NCBI GenBank assembly: GCA_016705325.1
Contig: JADIYJ010000017.1
Span: forward strand, 58,421-122,420
Source of the DNA: Pseudomonadota bacterium
Lineage (GTDB): Bacteria > Pseudomonadota > Gammaproteobacteria > Steroidobacterales > Steroidobacteraceae
Direction: 5' to 3'
DNA length: 64,000 nucleotides
A model generated the notes under the pieces. That model had not been told where the DNA came from and searched no databases. It was given only the letters and a program-made list of their open reading frames with translations. Position numbers and translations under genes: made by a program. Below are positions 26,025 to 35,211 of this stretch, piece by piece; within the stretch, counting starts at the first letter, position 1, and every line of letters starts with the position of its first letter.

Positions 26025-27395
26025 ATGCCGCAATTTGCGGAATTCGGGCCGGCCGCCGCCTGGCTCAAGCGTCATCCGCAGGTGCGCTGTGTCGATCTCC
26101 TGCTCGCCGACCTCATGGGCATCCCTCGCGGCAAGCGAGTCACGGCGGCCGAACTCGAAGGCGTGCACGGCACCGGCCTGCTGCTGCCAGGCTCGATGTT
26201 CGCGCTCGACGTGCTCGGCGGCACGGTGCAGTCGACCGGCCTTGGCTTCGACGAAGGCGATGCCGATCGCGTCTGCTTGCCGATCGCCGGCACGCTCGTG
26301 CCGGTGCCGTGGCTCGGCGCGGACATCGCGCAGATGCAGGTCAGCATGTACGAGCATGACCGCACGCCGTTCCACGGCGATCCGCGGCACGTGCTCGAAA
26401 GCGTCGTCGCGCGCTTCACCGCGCTCGGGCTGCAGCCCGTGATGGCTGTCGAACTCGAGTTCTACCTCGTCGACCGCGAGCGCACACCGGCAGGTCACGC
26501 GCAGCCGCCGCGACAGCCGCTGACCGGCCGCCGCGAAGTGAAGACGCAGATCAACTCGATGCAGGAGCTGGACGAGTATTCGGCCGTGCTCAGCGCGATC
26601 GCCGCAGCCGCGCGCGAACAGGACCTGCCTGTCGGCACCGTTCTCGCCGAATACGGCCCCGGCCAGTTCGAAGTGAACCTGCACCACGTCGCCGACCCCC
26701 TGCTCGCCTGCGACCACGCGATCCGCCTCAAGCGGCTGGTGAAGGGCGTGGCGCTGCAGCACGGCATGGAAGCGACGTTCATGCCGAAGCCCTATCGCGA
26801 CCACGCCGGCAGCGGCGCGCACCTGCACGTCAGCGTGCTCGACGCGCAGGGTCGCAACATTTTCGCGGCGGAAGACCCCGCCGGCAGCGAACTGCTGCGC
26901 CACGCAATCGGCGGCCTGGCCGCGACGATGAACGATGCAATCGCGATCTGTGCGCCGACGGCGAATTCCTACCGTCGCTTCCAGCCCGAGGCGTACGTAC
27001 CGCTCAATCCGAGCTGGTCCGTGAACAATCGCGGCGTTGCGTTCCGCGTGCCGCACGGCCCGCCATCGAGCCGCCGTGTCGAACACCGCATCGCCGGCGC
27101 CGACGCCAACCCGTACCTGCTCTCTGCCATCGTGCTCGCAGGCATGCACCTGGGGCTCACGCGCAAACTCGACCCGGGCCCCGTGCTGGCAGGCAATGCC
27201 TACCGTGACGCAACGCCGACGATTCCGCAGTCCTGGCCGGAAGCGCTCGGCGTCTTCGAGCGCAGCGAATTCGCGCGCGAGTACCTGGGTGCACGCTTCG
27301 CGAGCCTGTATGCCCAGACGCGCCGCGGCGAGATGCAGGACTTCTACTCCTATGTACCGGCCATCGACTACGACTGGTACCTGACCACGAGCTGA
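26025..27395 (+). CDS. spuI: Gamma-glutamylpolyamine synthetase SpuI/PauA (glutamine synthetase fold)
   Basis: A 456-residue protein. Motifs: VDLLLADLMGIPRGKR near the start, VMAVELEFYLVDRE, EYGPGQFEVNLHH, GSGAHLHVSVLD and RRVEHRIAGADANPYLL. It belongs to the same ligase group as SpuB but is clearly divergent, with an F-E-V-N-L-H-H metal/ATP motif. In Pseudomonas spuI is divergent from spuA exactly as here. A different polyamine (spermidine, cadaverine, diaminopropane) may be its substrate. Four bases separate it from the oxidase gene. Confidence 0.9.
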   Translation: MPQFAEFGPAAAWLKRHPQVRCVDLLLADLMGIPRGKRVTAAELEGVHGTGLLLPGSMFALDVLGGTVQSTGLGFDEGDADRVCLPIAGTLVPVPWLGADIAQMQVSMYEHDRTPFHGDPRHVLESVVARFTALGLQPVMAVELEFYLVDRERTPAGHAQPPRQPLTGRREVKTQINSMQELDEYSAVLSAIAAAAREQDLPVGTVLAEYGPGQFEVNLHHVADPLLACDHAIRLKRLVKGVALQHGMEATFMPKPYRDHAGSGAHLHVSVLDAQGRNIFAAEDPAGSELLRHAIGGLAATMNDAIAICAPTANSYRRFQPEAYVPLNPSWSVNNRGVAFRVPHGPPSSRRVEHRIAGADANPYLLSAIVLAGMHLGLTRKLDPGPVLAGNAYRDATPTIPQSWPEALGVFERSEFAREYLGARFASLYAQTRRGEMQDFYSYVPAIDYDWYLTTS

Positions 27396-27399
27396 AGCC

Positions 27400-28683
27400 A
27401 TGCCGGTCGCACACATCGATTCGTACTACGCCGCTTCGGCAAATCCTGCGCCGAACCGCCCGCCGCTGACCGGCGACGTCCAGGCCGACGTCTGCGTGGT
27501 GGGCGGCGGGATCGCGGGCTGTGCGACGGCGCTGTTCCTCGCGCAGCGTGGCTACCAGGTGGTGCTGCTCGAAGGCAATCGCATTGCGTTTGGAGCGTCG
27601 GGGCGCAGCGGCGGCCAGGCGATCGTCGGTTACGCGTGCAGCCAGGACAAGCTGGCGGCGCAGGTCAGCCGTGCCGACGCGAAGAAGATGTTCGACATCT
27701 CAGTCGACGCGCTCGACCTTATCAAGGTGCTGGTCGAAAGGCATCGCATTGATTGCGACCTGCACTGGGGACACCTGCACACGGCGATCAAGCCGCGACA
27801 GGAAGCCGATCTGCGGGCTTACCAGGAAGAACTGGTCAACGAGTACGGTTATACGTCGACGCGCTGGCTCGACCAGGCCGAACTCGGCGCGGTGCTGAAC
27901 ACCGATCGCTACATCGGCGGCCTGCGCGACGACCGCAGCGGTCACCTGCACCCGCTCAATTACACCCTGGGTCTCGCGGCCGCCGCCGAAGCGGCCGGCG
28001 TGCAGATCCATGAACAGGCCATGGTCGTCGGCATCGAGCACGGCTCGACGGTGCGAGTGCGTACCATCGCGGGCCCGTCGGTTCGCGCGCGCCATGTCGC
28101 GCTCTGTTGCAACGCCTTCATCGACGAGAAGATCTCGAAGGCGCTCCGTGATCGCATCATGCCGGTCGGCACGTACATCATCGCCACCGAGCGACTCGGG
28201 CAGGCGCGCATCGAATCACTGCTGCGCGAGAACGTCGCCGTGTCCGACGTGAACTTCGTGCTCGACTATTTCCGCCGCTCCGATGACCACCGCCTGCTGT
28301 TCGGCGGTCGCGTGAGCTACTCCGGCCGGGACGCGCTCAATACCGCGAACGCGACGCGCGCGCGCATGCTGAAGGTCTTTCCGTCACTGGCCGACGCGAA
28401 GACCGACTTCGCGTGGGGTGGCCACGTCGACATCACGATGAGCCGCGCACCGGACTTCGGGCGCATCGCACCGAACGTGTACTACCTGCAGGGTTTCTCG
28501 GGACACGGCATCGCGTTGACTGGAATCGCGGGCCAGATGGTGGCCGAGACGATCGCGGGACAGGCCGAGCGCTTCGATCTCTTCACGAAGCTGAGACATC
28601 GCGACTTCCCCGGCGGACCGGCCTTGCGGACGCCGGCGCTGATGCTTGCGATGCTCTGGTTCAGGCTTAAGGACCTGCTGTAG
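27400..28683 (+). CDS. puuB: Gamma-glutamylputrescine oxidase (PuuB/PauB), FAD-dependent
   Basis: A 427-residue D-amino-acid-oxidase-type flavoprotein. It begins with the PuuB-type leader (HIDSYYAASANPAPNRPPL), then the dinucleotide motif VVGGGIAGCATALFLAQRG (residues 33-51) and FGASGRSGGQAI. The C-terminal flavin-binding part has YYLQGFSGHGIALTGIAG. It oxidises gamma-glutamylputrescine to the aldehyde. It is paired with spuI, so ligase and oxidase are made together. Confidence 0.92.
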   Translation: MPVAHIDSYYAASANPAPNRPPLTGDVQADVCVVGGGIAGCATALFLAQRGYQVVLLEGNRIAFGASGRSGGQAIVGYACSQDKLAAQVSRADAKKMFDISVDALDLIKVLVERHRIDCDLHWGHLHTAIKPRQEADLRAYQEELVNEYGYTSTRWLDQAELGAVLNTDRYIGGLRDDRSGHLHPLNYTLGLAAAAEAAGVQIHEQAMVVGIEHGSTVRVRTIAGPSVRARHVALCCNAFIDEKISKALRDRIMPVGTYIIATERLGQARIESLLRENVAVSDVNFVLDYFRRSDDHRLLFGGRVSYSGRDALNTANATRARMLKVFPSLADAKTDFAWGGHVDITMSRAPDFGRIAPNVYYLQGFSGHGIALTGIAGQMVAETIAGQAERFDLFTKLRHRDFPGGPALRTPALMLAMLWFRLKDLL

Positions 28684-28727
28684 CGGCAGAGTCGCGCTCA
28701 CGCCAGCGAGCGTTGCTGCGATTTGAC

Positions 28728-28760
28728 GCGTGGGTGGTCGCGACTCGCAGCCACCCACGC
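28728..28760. terminator. Hairpin between convergent puuB and queD
   Basis: GCGTGGGTGG (28728-28737) and CCACCCACGC (28751-28760) form a perfect ten-pair stem over a 13-base loop between two convergent genes. There is no U-run on either side, so this is a weak terminator call; it may stop transcripts with Rho or protect 3' ends. Confidence 0.45.
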
Positions 28761-28775
28761 CCGGGCGGCCATTAC

Positions 28776-29138
28776 TCAGTCCCCGTCTCCGGCAACGCTT
28801 GCTCCGCTCGTGCAGGTCTCGTGCACGACGACGCGGGCCAGCAACGGCAGCACGGGCTTGAGTTCCCGCCAGATGTAGCGCGCCAGATTTTCACTGGTCG
28901 GGTTCTCCAGGCCGGGCACATCGTTGAGGTAGCGATGATCGAGCCGCTGGAACAGCGGTTCGAACGTCCGCTTGATTTCGGCAAAGTCCATCACCCAGCC
29001 CAGGCGCGGATCCAGCGGACCGCTGACGTGCAGTTCAATTCGGAACGAATGCCCATGGACGCGCGAGCACTTGTGGCCTGCCGGCACGTTGGGCAACCGG
29101 TGCGCGCTCTCGAGCGTGAAGGACTTGAAGATTTCCAC
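28776..29138 (-). CDS. queD: 6-carboxytetrahydropterin synthase QueD
   Basis: A 120-residue protein that starts with GTG 29138. Zinc ligands are H13 in SAHRLP and two histidines in VHGHSF. The catalytic cysteine is in HKCSRVHGH, and the end has VHETCTS with the conserved glutamate. It makes 6-carboxytetrahydropterin from dihydroneopterin triphosphate for queuosine. It is last in a minus-strand run of six genes that begins with the aldehyde dehydrogenase. Confidence 0.93.
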   Translation of the reverse strand: MEIFKSFTLESAHRLPNVPAGHKCSRVHGHSFRIELHVSGPLDPRLGWVMDFAEIKRTFEPLFQRLDHRYLNDVPGLENPTSENLARYIWRELKPVLPLLARVVVHETCTSGASVAGDGD

Positions 29139-29153
29139 TGGCCGTCGTCCTCG

Positions 29154-31373
29154 TCACTGATGCGCAGGCACGGCGACTTGCGGACGCAGCACGTAGCACA
29201 CATGAATCCTGGGGTTGCGCGCGAAGTCTTCGGGGATCGTCGAGCGCGTAATGTCATCCACCTGGAATTGCTCCAGCGTCGCGCCGTCGAGCCTGAACTT
29301 CTGGAAATTGTTCGAGAACACGATCGTACCGCCGGGCGCCAGCAGCTTCGACGCCGTCGCGAGCAACCAGCCGTGATCCATCTGCACGTCGAACTCCCGC
29401 TGCATGCGCTTCGACCGTGAGTGCGTCGGCGGGTCGATGAAGATCAGGTCATAGGCCGGCGGGCGGATCTGCTGCGATTGCGCCTCGAGCCACGCCAGGC
29501 AGTCCGCCTGGATGAACTCGTGCGATGGGCCCCGCAGTGCATTGAGATCGAGATTGCGCCAGGCCCAGTCGAGGTACGTCTTCGACATGTCGATGGTGGT
29601 TGAAGCGGTTGCACCGCCTCCCACCGCGTGGACCGTCGCCGCCCCCGTGTACGCGAAGAGGTTCAGGAAGCGTTTCCCGCTGGCCCATTCGCCCAGTCGC
29701 GTGCGTGTGATGCGGTGGTCCAGGAACAATCCGGTGTCGAGGTAGTCGGTGAAGTTGACGAGAAAGCGGTAGCGGCCTTCGCGGACGACGTGGAACTGCG
29801 CTTCCGTGTCAAGCTTTTCGTACTGCTCGCCGGCTTTCTGGCGCCTGCGGACGCGCAGGACCATGCGCTCCGGCGGAATCTCCAGCACCGCTGGAATGGC
29901 AGCGAGCGCCTCGTCGCGACGGGCACGCACCGACTCCTGCGCGATGCTCGACGGCGCCGCGTATTCCTGCACACAGGCCCAGCGCTCGTCATTGCCGTAG
30001 ACGTCGATGGCAAACGCGTATTCAGGCATGTCGGCGTCGTAGACGCGGAAGCAGGCAACGTCGTTGCGACGCGCCCAGCCGCCGATCTTCGAATAATTCT
30101 TGCGCAGACGGTTCGCGAACATCGACGAGCCTGGACGTTCGCGCGCGGCTTCGAGCCGCGCCGCGCGCACCTGCACCGGATCGGGCTCCTTCGCCGACTC
30201 GTCGAGGTGAAAGCGCAGCAGCCGGCATTCGATCGCGCCGTTGTAGAACGTGTGCGTGCGATACGCCCGCAAACCCAGCGCGCGCCCCAGCGGTGGATCG
30301 CCGGTGAAGACACCCGCTTCCCAGCCAGGAAAGCAGCGCAGCAGCTTGTCGCCCAGATTCGCGTAGAGCGCCTCGATCTTTTCCGGATCGCCGATGCGCA
30401 CCCCGTAGGGGGGATTCACGACGACGAGGCCGGTCGCGTGAGCCGTCGCCGGCAGGTTCGAGAGGTCACGGCGATCGAACACGAGATGGTTGCCGAGTCC
30501 GGCGCGATTCGCGTTGGCAATTGCGGCACGAATCGCCATCTGGTCACGATCGCTGCCAGCGCAGCGGCCTCCTTCGAGCACTTCGAGCTTGCGCGCGTCC
30601 TCTGCGGCGGCCCGCAAGGTGCGCCAGAGTTCCTCGTCGTGCTGCAGCCAGCGCTCGAAGCCGAACCGGCGGCGGAGCAAGCCAGGCGCAATCCCGGCGG
30701 CGATCATCGCGGCTTCGATCACCAGCGTGCCCGAGCCGCACATCGGATCGTGGAATGCCGCGCCTTCCGCCGCCATCGCCGCCCAACCTGATCGCAGCAG
30801 CAACGCGGCAGCGAGGTTCTCCTTGAGCGGTGCTTCGACGCCGGCCTGCCGGTAGCCGCGCCGATGCAGGGGTTCGCCACTGAGGTCGATGCCGACGGTG
30901 ACGCGTTCCCTGGCGAAGCGCAGGCTCACGCGCAGATCGGGCGAGGCCAGGTCGACGCTGGGCCTCGCGCCCGTATGTTCGCGCATGCGGTCGACGATCG
31001 CGTCCTTGGCACGCAGCGCGGCAAACTGCGTGTGGCGCAACCAGCCCGGGGACTCACCCACGACGTCGACGGCGAACGTGCCGTCCGAGCCGACGTGGCT
31101 CTCCCACGGCAACTCCAGCAGTCCTCGATACATCACGTCGGGATCGCTCGCGTTGAGATCGGCGAGCGTCAACAGCACGCGGCTGGCGGTGCGCGACTGC
31201 AGGCAAGCGGTGTACGCACTGGCCAGGGGCCCGGTGAAGCTCACGCCTGCGGGATGCTCGCGCACGACCTCCACGCCGGCCTGGCGCAGCTCGAGCGACA
31301 GCATGTCCGCGACGTTGAGCGGGCACGCCGCAAAAAAACGATGGTTTCGCTCCGTTGCGGCCGTGTCGTTCAA
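29154..31373 (-). CDS. rlmL: Bifunctional 23S rRNA methyltransferase RlmKL
   Basis: A 739-residue protein. The start is TTG 31373, which overlaps the previous stop (TTGA) and has GGGAG before it; the protein then lines up with E. coli RlmKL from its first residues. A THUMP region is at about 40-170. The RlmL half has DPMCGSGTLVIEAAM and VNPPYGVRIG (m2G2445). The RlmK half has LNLFAYTGAATVHA and FIDPPTHSRSKRM (m7G2069). Both domains look intact. It acts on 23S rRNA during ribosome assembly. Confidence 0.93.
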   Translation of the reverse strand: MNDTAATERNHRFFAACPLNVADMLSLELRQAGVEVVREHPAGVSFTGPLASAYTACLQSRTASRVLLTLADLNASDPDVMYRGLLELPWESHVGSDGTFAVDVVGESPGWLRHTQFAALRAKDAIVDRMREHTGARPSVDLASPDLRVSLRFARERVTVGIDLSGEPLHRRGYRQAGVEAPLKENLAAALLLRSGWAAMAAEGAAFHDPMCGSGTLVIEAAMIAAGIAPGLLRRRFGFERWLQHDEELWRTLRAAAEDARKLEVLEGGRCAGSDRDQMAIRAAIANANRAGLGNHLVFDRRDLSNLPATAHATGLVVVNPPYGVRIGDPEKIEALYANLGDKLLRCFPGWEAGVFTGDPPLGRALGLRAYRTHTFYNGAIECRLLRFHLDESAKEPDPVQVRAARLEAARERPGSSMFANRLRKNYSKIGGWARRNDVACFRVYDADMPEYAFAIDVYGNDERWACVQEYAAPSSIAQESVRARRDEALAAIPAVLEIPPERMVLRVRRRQKAGEQYEKLDTEAQFHVVREGRYRFLVNFTDYLDTGLFLDHRITRTRLGEWASGKRFLNLFAYTGAATVHAVGGGATASTTIDMSKTYLDWAWRNLDLNALRGPSHEFIQADCLAWLEAQSQQIRPPAYDLIFIDPPTHSRSKRMQREFDVQMDHGWLLATASKLLAPGGTIVFSNNFQKFRLDGATLEQFQVDDITRSTIPEDFARNPRIHVCYVLRPQVAVPAHQ

Positions 31374-32824
31374 GCGGACTCCCGCCGCGCAGGAAACTGC
31401 ATCAGGTCGCGGGGCCGCACGTCCTGCAGCGCGCGCCCGATGATGCGATAGCTGTCCGCGTCGAACGCCGCGTTGCTGTTGGCGTGCAGCAGGGCCTGCA
31501 CTTCTTCTTCGTCGCGCGCCGTGCCCAGGTGGCGCCAGCGGTCGATCACGTGAATCTGGACACCGGTCGCCGCCGGCGCGGGCTCCCGGATGCCGATCGC
31601 GCCGGCAAAGGGCCACGGCTTGAACTGCAGCGGCACGAGGGCCATCTGCAGCCTTGCATCGTGCAAGGCACGCGGTTCCTTGCCGATGCAGGCGCCGCGG
31701 CACTTCCTGACCTGGTGGGCGAAGCAGCTGCCCTCGCCCGCTTCCAGGCCAAGTGTCTTCAGGCACAGCCCCGCTGCTCGCGCCTTGCCCTCGATTGCAC
31801 GCCACGCGTCCTTCTCGGCACGGAACGGCCCGAAGACGGGATCGGCGTCGGGGCCGGGATCCACGTCTGCGATCGGCACGACCTCCGGTCGCAGTCCCTG
31901 CTCGTCACAGCGCAGGCGTACGACGCAGTCACCAGCGTGGCGGCGCAGGCGGCGATTGGTTGTCGGCGCGAGTTCCTTCACCAGTCGTGATTCGAGCAGC
32001 AGCGCCCCGAGTTCGCCTCCCGTCTCGATCCATTCCACCTGGCGGACCTGGTGCGTAAGCTTCGAATCCTTGCCGGACCGATGCTCCGCGGCGAAATGAT
32101 CGAAGACGCGACTGCGGATATTGCGGCTCTTGCCGACGTACAGCAGCGTTCCGCTTTCACCACGGAACAGGTACACGCCCGGCCCTTCCGGCAGGTCGTC
32201 GGCGAGCTCCGGCGGCAGCCGCGACGGCAGGCGTGCTTCACGCAACGCCGCGGTCACCGCGGCCTGCATCACGTCGCTACCGCGCTGGTTCTCCATCGCC
32301 GCAATCAACGCGGGCAGCACCTGCGCATCGCCGAGTGCGCGATGACGGGCCAGGCACGAGAGGCCGAAACGGTCCATCAGGGTATCGAGGTTGTGGCGCG
32401 CGTGTTCCTGATACAGCGCGCGCGACAGCTTCACGGTGCACAGCACCGGCGCGGCGAACTTCACGCCAAGCCGGCGGAACTCCGCCCGCAGGAAGCCATA
32501 ATCGAAGCGCGCGTTGTGCGCGACGAACAACCGTCCCTCGAGCCGTCGCCTGACTTCGTGCACCACATCGGCAAAAGGCGGCGCTTCCGCCACCATCGCG
32601 TCGTCGATACCGGTGAACGTCACGATCGACGACGGAATCCGGAGGCCTGGCTGCACGAGCGTGCTCCACTCCTCGACGATCTCGCCGTGCTCGAGCAGCA
32701 CGATGCCGACTTCGATGACGCGGTGGTGAGCGGCCATGCCGCCGGTGGTCTCGAGATCGACGCAGGCGACGGGACCGCGCAATGATCGGGACTGCAGCGC
32801 AATGGCGGCTGCGCCTTGCGGCAT
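31370..32824 (-). CDS. DnaQ-like exonuclease fused to GIY-YIG (UvrC/Cho-like) domain
   Basis: A 484-residue protein from ATG 32824. Residues 18-180 are a DEDDh 3'-5' exonuclease: D-L-E (23-25), VAHNARFDYGFL (D108) and HRALGDAQ (H161, D166). Residues 212-295 are a GIY-YIG nuclease domain with G-V-Y (216-218), Y-V-G-K-S (229-233) and the arginine in RSRV. A tail like that of UvrC-N/Cho follows, with the cysteines of CFAHQVRKCRGACIG. The same fusion is known in other proteobacteria, annotated as Pol III epsilon-like. It may process damaged DNA. It lies four bases after aguB. Confidence 0.88.
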   Translation of the reverse strand: MPQGAAAIALQSRSLRGPVACVDLETTGGMAAHHRVIEVGIVLLEHGEIVEEWSTLVQPGLRIPSSIVTFTGIDDAMVAEAPPFADVVHEVRRRLEGRLFVAHNARFDYGFLRAEFRRLGVKFAAPVLCTVKLSRALYQEHARHNLDTLMDRFGLSCLARHRALGDAQVLPALIAAMENQRGSDVMQAAVTAALREARLPSRLPPELADDLPEGPGVYLFRGESGTLLYVGKSRNIRSRVFDHFAAEHRSGKDSKLTHQVRQVEWIETGGELGALLLESRLVKELAPTTNRRLRRHAGDCVVRLRCDEQGLRPEVVPIADVDPGPDADPVFGPFRAEKDAWRAIEGKARAAGLCLKTLGLEAGEGSCFAHQVRKCRGACIGKEPRALHDARLQMALVPLQFKPWPFAGAIGIREPAPAATGVQIHVIDRWRHLGTARDEEEVQALLHANSNAAFDADSYRIIGRALQDVRPRDLMQFPARRESA

Positions 32825-32828
32825 GCGC

Positions 32829-33701
32829 TCAGCCCGGGACACGGCCGTCCAGCGAAAGGATCGGGTAGTAAAGCTCGGGACGCCGGTCACGGAAGACGCC
32901 CCACGCATGGCGCTGCGCGCGCAGCTGGTCGAGGTCGAACGTGGCGGTGAGCACGGCTTCCGACTGGCGGTCAGCCTCCGCCACCTTGCCACCCGTGCCG
33001 TCGGCGATGAACGAAGAGCCGTAGAACGTCATCTCGTACTGCTGGCCCTTTTCCACGCCGATGCGGTTGGAGGCGACGAGCGGCATCACGTTTGCCGCCG
33101 CGTGGCCCTGCATGCAGCGCTGCCAGTGGTCGCGCGAATTGAGGGTCGGGTCCTGCGGTTCGGAGCCGATTGCCGTCGGGTACATGAGAATGTCGGCGCC
33201 CATCAGCGCCATGCAGCGCGCAGCTTCGGGGAACCACTGGTCCCAGCAGATGCCAACGCCGATCGTGCCGAAGCGCGTCGCCCACACGCGGAAGCCGGTG
33301 TCACCGGGCGAGAAATAGAACTTCTCGTGGTAGCCCGGCCCCTCCGGGATGTGCGACTTGCGGTAGACCCCCAGCACCTCGCCATCGGCATCGACCATGG
33401 CGAGCGAGTTGTAGTACGCGTTGTTGGCGCGCTCGAACACGCTGACGGGCAGCACCACGCCGAGTTCCCTGGCCAGCGCCTGGAAGTGCCGCACCAGCGG
33501 GTTGTCGGGCAGCGGGTGCGCCAGCTCGAAGTGACTGGCATGGTGGTCCTTGCAGAAGTACGGCGTCTCGAACAGCTCTTGCAAAAGAATTACTTGTGCG
33601 CCCTGGGCCGCTGCCTGGCGCACCATCGACTCGGCCCTGGCGATGTTCTCGGCAGGAATCGGCGTGCAGGCGAACTGGGTCGCGGCGACGGTGACTTTCA
33701 T
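32829..33701 (-). CDS. aguB: N-carbamoylputrescine amidase AguB
   Basis: A 290-residue nitrilase-superfamily protein of the usual AguB length. Triad: glutamate in LLQELFETPYFC, lysine in YRKSHIPEG and cysteine in GICWDQWFPEAAR. The C-terminal AWGVFRDRRPELY is typical for AguB. It makes putrescine, ammonia and CO2 from N-carbamoylputrescine. The partner agmatine deiminase (AguA) is not in the window. Placed among polyamine genes, it supplies the substrate of the SpuB/SpuC routes. Confidence 0.93.
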   Translation of the reverse strand: MKVTVAATQFACTPIPAENIARAESMVRQAAAQGAQVILLQELFETPYFCKDHHASHFELAHPLPDNPLVRHFQALARELGVVLPVSVFERANNAYYNSLAMVDADGEVLGVYRKSHIPEGPGYHEKFYFSPGDTGFRVWATRFGTIGVGICWDQWFPEAARCMALMGADILMYPTAIGSEPQDPTLNSRDHWQRCMQGHAAANVMPLVASNRIGVEKGQQYEMTFYGSSFIADGTGGKVAEADRQSEAVLTATFDLDQLRAQRHAWGVFRDRRPELYYPILSLDGRVPG

Positions 33702-33819
33702 CGCGGGCTCCGGGGCGTGAAGAGCGGGGAGTCTAGCGAAGCCGGTCCCCGCCCACCAATCGGCGCAGAGCGGGAAAGCCCCGGTGACAGACGAACCACG
33801 CTCGCGGCCGGCATGACCG

Positions 33820-35211
33820 TCACTTGAGCGGTGGTACCGCTGCGCGTCGCGCGTGAACGACCAGCTTGGCGACAGCGGCCGAGCCGACGCGCATGCGCAC
33901 GTTGTCGGCGCGGCTCGTGAGGATCACCGGCACGCGCGCGCCGAGCACGATGCCGGCACTGTCGGCGCCGGCGAAATACTGCAGCTGCTTGGCCAGCATG
34001 TTGCCGGCTTCGATGTTTGGCACGAGCAGAATGTCCGCGCGACCTGCGACCGGGGAGTGAATGCTCTTGGTACGGGCTGCGATCTCGCTGATTGCGTTGT
34101 CGAACGCCAGCGGCCCGTCCAGCACGGCCCCGCGGATCTGGCCGCGATCCGCCATCTTGCACAGCGCAGCGGCGTCGATCGTCGAGTTGATGTCCGGATT
34201 AACCATCTCCACGGCTGACAGGATGGCCACCTTCGGCGTCTCGATACCCAGGCTGCGCGCAAGGTCGATCGCGTTCTGCGCGATGTCGGCCTTTTCCTTG
34301 AGCGAAGGTTCGATGTTGATCGCGGCATCCGTGACGAACAGGATGCGATCGTAGGCCGGCACGTCCATGACGAACACGTGGCTGACGCGACGCTCCGTGC
34401 GCAGGCCGCCCTGCGTCGACACCACCGCCGCCATGATCTCGTCGGTGTGCAGGCTGCCCTTCATCAGCGTGTCGACTTCGCCGCTGCGGGCCAGCGATAC
34501 CGCGGCCTCGGCCGAGGCATGGCTGTGCTCGGTGTTGACCAGCCGATAGTTCGAGATGTCCTCGCCCAGTCCGCTGGCGAGGGCGCGGATGCGGGCCACG
34601 GGGCCCACCAGCACGGGCAGGATCAGGTTCAGTTTCGCCGCTTCGAGTGCGCCCAGCAGCGAATCGGGGTCGCACGGATGAGCGACCGCGCACGATACCG
34701 GCGCCAGCGGCTCGCAGCGCTTGAGCAGTCGCGCGAACACGTCGTTGCGCCGGATCATGAATTCCGGCCGCGACAGTTCGGGGAAGGACGCCTTGCGGTG
34801 CGGCGCCTCGACGATGACCGTACCGTGCAGCACCGTCTCCCCCGCCGCATCCACCGTGCAGTCGAACAGTACGTTGCGATTCCCGGTGGTCTTCTCGCGG
34901 ACTGTCACCGTTGCGCGGACGAGATCGCCCACACGGATGACGCCGTTGAATTCCAGCTGCTGCGAGACGATGCGCGTGCCGGGGCCGGGCAGCCTGCGCT
35001 CGAGCATGCCCGAGATGATGGCTTCCGCGGCTACCGCCTCGACGCACAGGTCACTCGGCTCGACCGTGACACCTTCCACCAGGTTGAACGGCACGACGTC
35101 GCCCGAAACCAGCAGCAGTGCCTCGATCTCGGTCTGGCCCACCACGCGCTCGGCGCTTGCCGTTGCGCCGACCTCGAGCTCGTCGAACGTGACGTTGCTG
35201 TAGCCGCTCAT
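33820..35211 (-). CDS. MaoC-like domain fused to phosphate acetyl/butyryltransferase
   Basis: A 463-residue protein; ATG 35211 overlaps the aldehyde dehydrogenase stop (ATGA). Residues 1-140 form a MaoC/hotdog domain and residues 150-463 a Pta/Ptb acyltransferase with EHSHASAEAAVSLARSGEVD, TDAAINIEPSLKEKADIAQN and VAGRADILLVPNIEAGN. The MaoC hydratase motif, usually S-G-D-x-N-P-x-H, reads S-G-D-V-V-P-F-N, so the catalytic histidine is missing. The Pta part swaps CoA thioesters and acyl phosphates. Its place next to puuC suggests use of an acyl-CoA from polyamine breakdown, which is an inference. Confidence 0.85.
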   Translation of the reverse strand: MSGYSNVTFDELEVGATASAERVVGQTEIEALLLVSGDVVPFNLVEGVTVEPSDLCVEAVAAEAIISGMLERRLPGPGTRIVSQQLEFNGVIRVGDLVRATVTVREKTTGNRNVLFDCTVDAAGETVLHGTVIVEAPHRKASFPELSRPEFMIRRNDVFARLLKRCEPLAPVSCAVAHPCDPDSLLGALEAAKLNLILPVLVGPVARIRALASGLGEDISNYRLVNTEHSHASAEAAVSLARSGEVDTLMKGSLHTDEIMAAVVSTQGGLRTERRVSHVFVMDVPAYDRILFVTDAAINIEPSLKEKADIAQNAIDLARSLGIETPKVAILSAVEMVNPDINSTIDAAALCKMADRGQIRGAVLDGPLAFDNAISEIAARTKSIHSPVAGRADILLVPNIEAGNMLAKQLQYFAGADSAGIVLGARVPVILTSRADNVRMRVGSAAVAKLVVHARRAAVPPLK

